A DNA stretch of 64,000 nucleotides from Pycnopodia helianthoides (taxonomy: Eukaryota; Echinodermata; Asteroidea; Forcipulatida; Asteriidae), in assembly GCA_032158295.1 (NCBI GenBank), contig CM063258.1, positions 4,360,001-4,424,000 of the forward strand, in the 5' to 3' direction. Under the pieces are notes generated by a model. The model saw only the letters and a program-made list of their open reading frames with translations, was not told the origin of the DNA and made no database searches. The stretch's first letter is position 1. Every line of letters begins with the position of its first letter. This document shows, piece by piece, positions 59,801-64,000 of this stretch. The translations under genes and the position numbers were made by a program.

Positions 59801-62361
59801 AAGGCATTTTCCAACACAGCACCAAGACTTTGAATTCACTTCCTGAAGACCTCAGAAAAAATGCAAGCATCACTCTCTTCCAGCAGAAACTAAAAAACAC
59901 ACTTGTTCACGCTTCCTTTCCCAACAGTTTGATAATACTTTAAGTAAGCTTAAGCTTCTTCTAGACCAGGGCTCGAATTTGACACTGGACCGCAGGCCCG
60001 AGGCCAGTGATTTTAACATTGGGCCAGTAAACCATGACCAGACAAGTCCGGCAGTCTTGTGGTTTCAATTCAATAACAATTCATGTACAGTACATGTACC
60101 TCACTCTATAATATTTTGAACAGAAACAAATTATGTTCAAATGTTGACTTTGAGTAATGATTTGAATTATACGTAATACCCTTAAACTATAAAGACAAAT
60201 GAGGTAAATCTTCTCTTATATGTCTTAGTGCTTGTTAAATTAAATGCAAGTTAAACTGTGCAAGGAAGTCTTCTCTCAGTATGAATCTAGTCTTGTAAAA
60301 TTATTTCTGGTCCAGTAAACATTTTGAGATACAAGTCCTGTGGTCTTGTGGATTTTTCCCAAAAATTTGAGCCCTGTAGACCGATGGCTTTGAATGGTCT
60401 ACAGGAAAGTGCGCCTTACAAATGCTGTATTATTATTATTTTGGAATAAGCATTCACTTACCTCCCCTGGTTTATTGTACAAGTAACAGTTAGTAAACAT
60501 AAGATTGAAATCTGAGATGCAGTCCTTTGCACTGAAGTAGTAGTTGCTTTCCAGCCGCTTCTTGATTGTGCCCAGATCCATCGGATTCTTGATGATTGTA
60601 AAATAATCCTGCACAAAAAAAACAAAAAAAGTCAATAGCTTCACTAATTTAATCCTTCAGATTTCCTGAACAAATACATTTCAATCACAGAGTAAAGAAT
60701 ACTTGCAGGGTTCTGCCCACAGTGGTCGATGCCGGCAAACCCGTCCGGTACTCAGGATTCCCTGACCATCACTGGCTTAATTTCCTGTTTCCAACTACCA
60801 CATATTTTCAAAATTTTTAAATTACAATTGCTATTTCCTTTCAAAGGTTTTCAATGAAATAGAAAATTGGGTATTTACAGGTAAAAAGGGTATCCAAAGC
60901 CATTAATGTTGAGTACTTCTTTGATATTTGAGTCTATTTATTATATGATCTACCGTGTAATGGTAAGCAAAATTATTCTTACTGATATGTAACCACCCTT
61001 TGAATCAACCAACAGCACAAGGGAGATTGGTTGTGGTATAAAGGTGGACAAGTACATTTTCCTGTTACCTCATGTGAAAAGGGCTTCTATCATGGTCCCA
61101 AGGAGGAACTAAGGTCCATGCCCACAAGGTACAAACGATTTGAAACCAAGCATAATAATAATATAACAACTACTTCTTATAAAGGGCATTTTACAATAAC
61201 GTATCAATGCGCTTAAAGGTATTGTACACCTTTGGTAACAGCTCAAAATCAGTGTCCACATTTTATGTGATTCAACATATGCATGAACAAACAAACCTGT
61301 GAAAGTTTGAGCTCAATTGGTTATCGAGGTCACAAGAAAATAGTGAAAAGAGACCTTATGTGTTTTCTGTTTTTTCAAACATCAAGTTTTTATCACGCGT
61401 GATAAGAACTATTGTTTTACTCATTTCTCAGAAACGATAGCATTTTAGGCAGAAATGTTTTAAGGAACCCTTTCGACCATTACTTACTTGAAATCATGTA
61501 AGTTATGTGTGAATCCGTGAACATTTGTGTTTTTCGATCTTACCAATAGTGTACAGGGCCTTTAACATTAGTGCCCTGGTCATTGGGCCAATAGCATTCC
61601 TGTAATCTTTCTCAGATCCCTGGGGAGTATACAGCCCCGAGCTGCCGTGGCGCTCCGAAGCTTTTTCAAACACAATATCAACCTCTGATCCATCTCGCAA
61701 TGGTTTCCAGGGAAACATGTTTCCACCACTCAAGAAATCCCGGGCAGAACCCTGTATTTTTTTGAAAAGAGTTACTTTGTAACCAAGCCAAATTGAAAAG
61801 TATAGAGGTCAACTTGAGCCATTACCACTTGGGAGTCATCCAAAGAGAGGAGGAGGGGTTGGGGGTTGGGGACGGGGTAAGACTCACCGGTAGGCTTAGC
61901 TTTGATGGATCAACAGGCAAGTGAAAGGGCCAAGCAAACTGGTGCTTCCAGAGGGCTTTCATGACCACCTTCTGTAGGTACTGCAGCTGGTTGGTCATCC
62001 TTCCTGATGGTCTTTTTATTTGTTGTGAAGCTGCTGCAGTTGGGTTGGCCTGAGGCTGGAAAACGGAGTAGATACAATTAGTAGGTGTAGATAAATTTAG
62101 AAGGTGAGGGTGTAACCCTTTCTTTTCCTCAAAAAATTTCACAATGATGAGATTGTAAAAAATGAGAACTTGAACAAATTTTGAGATAAAAGAACAGACC
62201 CTTGTCCTTGACTACCTACCATGTCTGCTTTCATGCCAGTAGCGTCTTTGTTATTTAGAGTTGGCTGTTGATATATAATTGAAGTCTGTGTCACGTCTTC
62301 GTCGAGATCAAGGTGTTCAGCATCCCCAGAAACATTCACTGCCGTTGGGTGAATCGCTGGC
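37088..62361 (-). CDS. BRD4: BET bromodomain protein, BRD4-like long isoform (5' end not found)
   Basis: This reader of acetylated histones recruits P-TEFb to promote transcription elongation. Twenty-three coding exons join in consistent phase into about 1,421 residues; human BRD4 has 1,362. In order: 62361-62220, 62055-61888, 60608-60462, 59433-59265, 59100-58730, 56943-56671, 55729-55628, 54959-54831, 54186-54007, 53004-52685, 51493-51378, 50171-50001, 49471-49343, 48361-48224, 43132-43050, 42308-42170, 41888-41829, 41700-41410, 41181-40567, 40459-40218, 39294-39203, 38369-38246, 37153-37088. Domains: BD1, BD2, ET, Ser-rich, Pro-rich and the C-terminal motif. That last motif marks it as BRD4-like and not BRD2- or BRD3-like; invertebrates commonly have one such gene. 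The first exon seen opens after an acceptor without an ATG in frame before BD1 other than internal ones, so the initiator lies in an unseen upstream exon. Confidence 0.96.
37734..37961 (+). repeat. Foldback element 1 of a tandem pair
   Basis: The left arm ATAGACACAATCGGCGACCG with TAGTCACGTGACTCATAGTG is inverted in the right arm (CACTATGAGTCACGCAACTA, CGGTCGCCGATTGTGTCTAT). The inner arms include GTGTGCATAGAAAAGCATGG / GCCATGCTTTTCCATGTACA. The arms are about 95 bp. It lies in the BRD4 intron before the last exon. Confidence 0.85.
37959..38226 (+). repeat. Foldback element 2 of a tandem pair
   Basis: TAGACCGATCCATTAAGCCC with CACCCCTTTAGCATATTGAC is inverted as TTGGTCAACACGTAAGGGGC and GGAGCTTAATGGATCGGTCTA. 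It starts where the previous element ends and stops about 20 bp before BRD4 exon 38369-38246 finishes its donor side. Confidence 0.85.
38531..38690 (+). repeat. tRNA-derived SINE, second family, + copy
   Basis: CTCGGTGGTCTAGTTGGTAA resembles a tRNA A-box and GGTGGGTCCGAATCCCACCC a B-box. The tail GAACTCGGGAAAGTACTGAG with TATACAGTGC also occurs near 26952-27020 and, reversed, at 21125-21160. It lies in a BRD4 intron. Confidence 0.75.
38885..39135 (+). repeat. tRNA-derived SINE, fourth family, + copy
   Basis: GTCAGTTTGGCTCGGTGGTT (A-box-like) and CCTGGTTCGAATCTCGG (B-box) are followed by GGGTTTTCAGTCCCTACCTG. The tail has an inverted relative at 48500-48690. Confidence 0.75.
39646..39735 (+). 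repeat. Repeat shared with 28822-28920
   Basis: Both have GAAACGTCA.GCCACTAAC, then TGCATTTATACCATAGGTCC and AGTAAGCAGTTTGCAACAGC TAATTCTATTT in the same order and orientation. The type is unknown; it could be part of a longer transposon. Confidence 0.75.
39751..39964 (+). repeat. Foldback element in BRD4 intron
   Basis: TGGGATTGTGGCCTTTGATA and ATACAAGCATGGAATCTGGC are inverted as GCCAAATTCCATGCTTGTAT and CATCAAAGGCACAATCCCA. The spacer is about 120 bp. Confidence 0.8.
40567..43132 (-). CDS. BRD4: BRD4 exons 15-19: Pro/Ala-rich intermediate region
   Basis: Exons 43132-43050, 42308-42170, 41888-41829, 41700-41410 and 41181-40567 give a low-complexity region ([78 protein letters not shown]) and an acidic block ([20 protein letters not shown]). 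It corresponds to the long disordered part of BRD4. The boundary between 41829 and 41700 depends on removing a 128-bp GCA-repeat intron. An alternative acceptor at 41664 also keeps the frame. Confidence 0.85.
41701..41828 (-). other. BRD4: Short BRD4 intron (or exonic tract) with GCA/GCT repeats
   Basis: The sequence between GCAGCAG|GTAAAG and GAGCCACAG|CCAGAG is mostly GCA/GCT/GCC triplets. Read through in frame it encodes about 35 residues that are nearly all Ala, then Pro-rich sequence and a stop at 41581. Removed as an intron (128 bp, not a multiple of three), the downstream frame stays open to a good donor at 41410. The acceptor has a poor pyrimidine tract. Confidence 0.6.
42689..42905 (+). 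repeat. Family E MITE copy
   Basis: It starts TTAACCCTCCTACTGTTGGT and ends TGGTCAGACAGTAGGAGGGT, with GTGTATGGTGACACGACTTT inside. It matches 55819-56047. It lies in the BRD4 intron between 43050 and 42308. Confidence 0.75.
43314..43556 (+). repeat. Near-complete palindromic interspersed repeat
   Basis: It starts TGGGCCCAATTTCATAGAGC and ends GCTCTATGAAATTGGGCCC. The arms continue inward (GATAAAAACAGGATTACCAA / TTGGTAACCCTGTTTTTATC), so most of the 243 bp can fold on itself. Confidence 0.85.
43680..43835 (-). repeat. tRNA-derived SINE, third family, copy 2
   Basis: The reverse complement has GGGTTCGAGTCCCGG (B-box) and the tail AAGCCGTAGGTCCTGTGTG, matching 21840-22055. The A-box end is truncated or replaced. 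Confidence 0.7.
44230..44622 (+). repeat. TTAA-bounded long palindrome (family C)
   Basis: It starts TTAAAGGTACACGTTGCCTT and ends AAGGCAACGTGTACCTTTAA. The arms (GATCGGGCGAGTTGGTCTAT, AAGCATTTGTAACCGTTTGT, then a CACAAAAATGCCTCAAAATT block) run about 180 bp each with few mismatches, around CCATTTTGTGGAGTC / GATTCCACAAAATGG. It is non-coding and lies in the large BRD4 intron 43132-48224. Confidence 0.9.
44623..48223. other. Interior of the large BRD4 intron
   Basis: About 3.6 kb of AT-rich sequence without a recognised exon on either strand. It holds short A and T runs, a TGGGG-type G run at 46128-46157, a repeat at 47390-47720 and a degenerate copy of the palindromic repeat at about 47835-48120. 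The small frames here show no domain. Confidence 0.6.
47390..47720 (+). repeat. Dispersed repeat shared with 17085-17290
   Basis: CAATGACTAGCCAGCAGGAC, GCTTGCCGTTTCACTGTCTA and CCAGCTTTTTTCACTGGGCC correspond to the kinase-intron copy. The right part (GGGCACCCAATGAGGAAAAT) resembles other AGGGCACC-type fragments. Confidence 0.55.
48224..49471 (-). CDS. BRD4: BRD4 exons 13-14: coiled-coil and Ser/Asp-rich (SEED-like) segment
   Basis: Exon 49471-49343 gives a Lys/Glu/Gln helix ([20 protein letters not shown]), the motif between ET and the SEED region. Exon 48361-48224 gives [20 protein letters not shown] followed by an uninterrupted run of Ser with Gly, Asp and Asn. In the other strand the same stretch reads as a Leu-rich frame, which is a shadow. 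Confidence 0.92.
48500..48690 (-). repeat. tRNA-derived SINE, fourth family, - copy
   Basis: The reverse complement has CAGTCAGGTTGGTGTAGTGG and TATCATGCCTTGCCTTCCAC, then GGGTTTTTCAGTCCCTGCCT and GATTACGTGGGTTTTCCCTG, the same order as 38885-39135. The B-box is eroded. Confidence 0.65.
48760..48792 (+). repeat. Poly(T)/poly(G) tract
   Basis: A run of about 22 T followed by ten G. Similar T-then-G tracts occur at 37408-37429 and 46128-46157. Such tracts are prone to length errors in assemblies. Confidence 0.85.
49085..49218 (-). repeat. tRNA-derived SINE, copy 2
   Basis: The reverse complement contains GAGATAGCTCAGTTTGTAGT and the tail GAGGCCGCCAACATTAGGGT, aligned with 11830-11985. The B-box (CAGGTTCAGATCCGC) is mutated. 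Confidence 0.7.
49836..49968 (+). repeat. Half copy of the palindromic interspersed repeat
   Basis: GCAGAATACCAGTCACAAAT to GCTCTATGAAATTGGGCCC corresponds to the right half of the family at 30535-30730. Confidence 0.7.
50001..51493 (-). CDS. BRD4: BRD4 exons 11-12: extraterminal (ET) domain
   Basis: Exons 51493-51378 and 50171-50001 encode [60 protein letters not shown] and [16 protein letters not shown]. This is a full ET domain, the platform for NSD3, JMJD6 and other partners. All conserved residues I know for the family are kept. Confidence 0.97.
50505..51130 (+). repeat. Direct duplication of about 470 bp in BRD4 intron
   Basis: CTCATCAGACAATTGAACCT with CAACATCAAGACGTCACAAC at 50509, and CTCATCAGACAATTGAACCT with CAACATAAAGAGGGCACCTG at 50977, are followed by parallel blocks (CATAACTTCTGAACCACATG / CATAACTCCTGAACCACTCA; TTTTTACAATC; GGTCTTCA.AA). 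The interior shows drift, so this is an older tandem duplication. Confidence 0.7.
52079..52595 (+). repeat. Tandem duplication in BRD4 intron
   Basis: The block GCTTGCATCCGGGGAAAAAC ... ATCTTGAAGTCACAAGAAAA with CAAAGATGGCCGCA at 52081-52203 recurs at 52459-52575 (GCTTGCATCCGGGGGAAAAT ... ATCTTGAAGTCACAAGAAAA). Between them lies the 145-bp repeat copy 1. Confidence 0.8.
52221..52365 (+). repeat. 145-bp near-identical repeat, copy 1
   Basis: It runs from GTGTATCTCTGTCATGAAAC to GCCCATGCCTTTGAGGTGTG. By eye it is identical to 56335-56478 and differs by one base (T/C in GCCATTCTTATT) from 54321-54465. Confidence 0.9.
52685..53004 (-). CDS. BRD4: BRD4 exon 10: basic segment (BID-like)
   Basis: It encodes [20 protein letters not shown], then [15 protein letters not shown] and a mixed-charge Lys/Glu stretch ending KKSSGR. 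In BRD4 this corresponds to the motif B and basic interaction region before the ET domain. The exon ends in phase 2. Confidence 0.93.
53606..53895 (+). repeat. SINE-like repeat
   Basis: GGGTGTCATGGTCGAGCAAT, ATGGGTTTGAATCCTGGACT (B-box-like GTTTGAATCC) and the tail CCCTGAGCAAGGCACTTTAT with CCACCCAGGAGTACAAATGG follow a tRNA-derived SINE plan. It lies in a BRD4 intron. Confidence 0.7.
54007..56943 (-). CDS. BRD4: BRD4 exons 6-9: bromodomain 2 and acidic tail
   Basis: Exons 56943-56671, 55729-55628, 54959-54831 and 54186-54007 encode [11 protein letters not shown], the conserved [15 protein letters not shown] lead, then BD2: [48 protein letters not shown], and [20 protein letters not shown] with the acetyl-lysine Asn in YNPP. 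The last exon has [12 protein letters not shown] followed by a seven-Asp run and Ser/Asp-rich sequence that in BRD4 is a casein-kinase-2 target. Confidence 0.97.
54321..54465 (+). repeat. 145-bp near-identical repeat, copy 2
   Basis: The same 145-bp block with one substitution. Similarity to copy 1 extends about 130 bp farther right (GACACTAATAGGCAAGTGAT and a degenerate CCAATTTCAAAAGAGCTGCT), which copy 3 lacks. Confidence 0.9.
55272..55600 (+). repeat. Composite repeat family G, copy 1
   Basis: TGAATCAACCAACAGCACAG, GGTTGTGGTATAAAGGTGGA, ACCTCATGTGAAAAGGGCTT, GAACTAAGGTCCATGCCCAC, CATTGGGCCAATAGCATTCC and GGGGAGTATACAGCCCCGAG occur in the same order as at 57918 and 60985. It is missing part of the middle and the 3' end. 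Confidence 0.8.
55819..56047 (+). repeat. Family E MITE copy
   Basis: It starts ATAACCCTCCTACTGTCAGT and ends GGTCAGACAGCAAGAGGGTTAA. The middle TGTGTACGGTGGCACAACTG matches the 14756-14985 copy in reverse. Confidence 0.75.
56335..56478 (+). repeat. 145-bp near-identical repeat, copy 3
   Basis: It matches copy 1 base for base as far as I can read, with unrelated flanks on the right. It lies in the BRD4 intron between exons 56671 and 55729. Confidence 0.9.
57918..58425 (+). repeat. Composite repeat family G, most complete copy, ending in a tRNA-like head
   Basis: It has the order given for 55272, then a longer 3' part: CACAGGTACCCATTTATACC, GGACACAAGTGTCATGACTG and GAATCCGATGCTCTTAACCG CTCGGCCATGACACC. 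On the minus strand the end reads GTGTCATGGCCGAGCGGTTA AGAGCATCGGATTC, a Ser- or Leu-tRNA-like start, so this is a tRNA-derived SINE read backwards. Confidence 0.8.
58730..59100 (-). CDS. BRD4: BRD4 exon 5: Ala/Pro/Thr-rich inter-bromodomain linker
   Basis: A single 371-bp exon encodes about 124 low-complexity residues, with an Ala run ([14 protein letters not shown]) and repeated [18 protein letters not shown] units. It links BD1 to BD2 and ends [10 protein letters not shown]. The acceptor follows a run of nine T. The repeated ACTAGGCC-like codon blocks suggest expansion by slippage. Confidence 0.9.
59265..62361 (-). CDS. BRD4: BRD4 exons 1-4: N-terminus and bromodomain 1
   Basis: Exon 62361-62220 gives an acidic lead ([16 protein letters not shown]). 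Bromodomain 1 runs over 62055-61888, 60608-60462 and 59433-59265. It shows [20 protein letters not shown], the WPF shelf ([11 protein letters not shown]), [18 protein letters not shown], and [10 protein letters not shown] with the acetyl-lysine-binding Asn in YNKP. The end is [18 protein letters not shown], then a basic AT-hook-like [12 protein letters not shown]. All pocket residues expected for BET BD1 are present. Confidence 0.96.
59960..60376 (+). repeat. Interspersed repeat family H
   Basis: It starts CAGGGCTCGAATTTGACACT with GGACCGCAGGCCCGAGGCCA and ends TTCCCAAAAATTTGAGCCCTG. Related copies are at 62526-63312 (split by a MITE) and, degenerate, at 9575-9795 and 57270-57365. The ends are inverted (CAGGGCTCGAATTT / AAATTTGAGCCCTG). 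Confidence 0.75.
60985..61690 (+). repeat. Composite repeat family G, copy split by a MITE
   Basis: The left part ends AACGTATCAATGCGC and the right part resumes CATTAGTGCCCTGGTCATTG. In the intact copy at 58125 these are contiguous (CAATGTGCTTTACATAAGTG). The family B element at 61213-61565 sits exactly between. Confidence 0.88.
61213..61565 (-). mobile_element. TTAA-bounded MITE, family B, nested insertion
   Basis: It starts TTAAAGGTATTGTACACCTT and ends TAGTGTACAGGGCCTTTAA, the reverse of 16613-16973, including the TTATCACGCGTGATAA palindrome. Comparison with the empty site at 58125-58145 shows insertion at a TTTA/TTAA tetranucleotide with TTAA on both sides. Confidence 0.9.
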
Positions 62362-62525
62362 CTGTGTGGAACATAAATGTAAATACTTTCTAATAAGTTG
62401 TGTGCTATTCAAAATCACGTCAAAAGAAAACTGACTGGAGTTTCAACCGCTCTTTGTTAAAAAAACTATGATATGTACATGGGTACCAACTGCTTCTAGA
62501 AAAATTTGATAACTAACTATTGTCA

Positions 62526-63312
62526 GGGCTTGAAATCTACACGGGACCACAGACATGAGGCCAGTGAGTTTTTAAGTCGGGCCAGCAAACTCTGGACCAG
62601 ACAAGCCTTTTTTTTTTTAAAGGAACATTACAGAATTGGTAAGAAAAAAAACTTGTAAAAATACTTTTTGATCACAGATTTACATAAAACATACACGGTC
62701 TAATAATGATGATAGTAGAAAACATCCCTTGAAATATTTCTGTCTGAAATGCCATATTTGATGAGAAATGAATAAACTAATTTTCCGATTGGAGTTTATC
62801 GCTCAGTGAGCGTTTTAGTCATTTTTTGAATCTATATGAATTCATGCAAATGTGTAATTGGTTTTTCACTATTTTCTCGTGACCCAGATGGCCGATCGAT
62901 CTCAAACTTCTACAGGTTTGTCAGTTTATGTATATGGTGGACTACATAAAGTGCTTACACTGCCAGCAACTGTTTTGTTAGCAAAAAACAATTCTGTAAT
63001 GTTCCTTTAATTGAATAATAATACCTCACTGTGCAATATCTTAAGTAAAGAAAGAAAATGCTCAAAAGTTGTCCTTGAATCTGGTAAATGTCTGTAAATC
63101 ATGTCGAGCATCAAGGTATCTTCACTCATAAGACAACTGAGATCAATCTTCTCTTAGTGCTTGTTCAAATAAAAACGCTTCACATGTTAAACTTTGTGGA
63201 AAGTTTCTTTGTCATTTTGTTTCTGGTATTGTTAAATAAATTCAGGTCCGATAACAATTTTGAGCTACAAGCCCTGCAGTCTTGTGGAATTTTACCCCCA
63301 GTTAGAGCCCTG
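62526..63312 (+). repeat. Interspersed repeat family H, copy split by a MITE
   Basis: CAGGGCTTGAAATCTACACG at the left and CCCAGTTAGAGCCCTGAATT at the right are the family ends. The left part stops at GACCAGACAAGCC and the right part resumes ATAATACCTCACTGTGCAAT, with family A copy 2 (62617-63010) between. Confidence 0.8.
62617..63010 (-). mobile_element. TTAA-bounded MITE, family A copy 2, nested insertion
   Basis: It starts TTAAAGGAACATTACAGAAT and ends ATTCTGTAATGTTCCTTTAA, so its termini are nearly perfect inverted repeats. It is the reverse of 156-556 about 62 kb away. Confidence 0.88.
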
Positions 63313-64000
63313 AATTTTGAAATTCCAAACCCAACAGCCACCTCCATTTAATCTCACATTTTAAAAAACATCTCCCCTAAATAATGGTTGTACCCCTTAG
63401 AGCAAAAATTATAATAAAACAGGTATTAAAGGATGTAAAACAAAAATATTAAAAGAACATTAATCAGAATGAACCGAAGCAGGAATTAAAATTTAACTAA
63501 GTTTATAAAAAATGCATTATTCGACCAAGGTTTAATTAGTTTGTCCGTTTCGCCGCCAGCAGGGGCAGTTATGCTAAGCAGCCAACCGACACAATACATG
63601 AAAACCGCCGCGGCTATTCCATGAAGTGAAGTTGAACAAGACAACATTAATACCAGGCAGCCATTATTCATGACCTTCTGTCCGCACAAATACAGCAACA
63701 TTTCACAATTAACTTGCCTGGGAAATTAAGGTATTAATCTCCGGCACTTTATACGTAGCAAGGCAATCTGGACACAGAGAGATACAAAGGAAAGCAATTC
63801 TTTATCACGTCATTAATAACAGAATGTGAAAGGTCATGAGACAAAAGAAATTAAAATGCCCGGCTTATTCCTCAACAAAGATCGTACACAATTAATCAAA
63901 CAAATTCACAGTAAATTCTGCAGACACCCACTTGAGTTTTATGCTCTATTCTTAGCCTTTTGATAATTACTTTCCATCTCTGTTGTACTAACAATAAATT

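Larger units (their letters stand above)
62362..64000. other. Upstream of the first recognised BRD4 exon
   Basis: It contains repeat family H split by a MITE (62526-63312) and then about 690 bp of AT-rich unique sequence. The acceptor at 62362-62363 (CCACACAG) shows that the BRD4 transcript starts farther right, but no initiator exon or CpG-rich promoter was identified before the window ends. Confidence 0.55.

Overview
The window is animal nuclear DNA. Its genes are split by GT-AG introns, most of the sequence is introns and dispersed repeats, and there are no operons. The best-supported identity is an echinoderm, plausibly a sea star. The evidence is an adenylate kinase with three kinase domains, a form described for sea urchin sperm flagella, together with the repeat landscape. 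The species call is an inference. Layout from left to right: (1) the last three coding exons of an organic-anion transporter (SLCO/OATP family) on the + strand, 666-2990, with earlier exons outside the window; (2) about 2.6 kb of intergenic DNA; (3) a complete AK5-like gene on the + strand, 5577-21577, with 20 constitutive coding exons plus two tandem alternative last exons, giving about 891 residues (N-terminal RIIa/Dpy-30-like segment, kinase domain 1, acidic exon-encoded linker, kinase domains 2 and 3); (4) a repeat-rich gap; (5) a two-exon gene on the + strand, 26028-27514, for a 170-residue secreted, dibasic-site-rich protein that I do not recognise, possibly a peptide precursor; (6) about 9.6 kb without genes, probably including the 3' UTR of the next gene; (7) a BET-family gene of BRD4 type on the - strand, 62361 down to 37088, with 23 recognised coding exons and about 1,421 residues (two bromodomains, ET domain, Ser-rich segment, long Pro-rich region, C-terminal P-TEFb-interacting motif). 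Its initiator exon was not found. The genes do not form a pathway: they are a membrane transporter, a phosphotransfer enzyme, a putative secreted peptide and a chromatin reader. The gaps and introns are packed with short non-autonomous elements. Several families begin and end exactly at TTAA, and three insertions nested in other repeats support a TTAA target, as for piggyBac-type transposons. Other repeats are tRNA-derived SINEs, foldback elements, a 15-bp minisatellite inside a foldback element, a degenerate TTAGGG-like array, and very recent local duplications in the BRD4 introns. No rRNA gene, intact tRNA gene or CRISPR array was seen. Points most worth a second look are the unrecognised secreted-protein gene, the exon duplications in the kinase gene, the phase-symmetric linker exons, and a 128-bp GCA-repeat intron in BRD4 whose retention would add polyalanine and truncate the protein.
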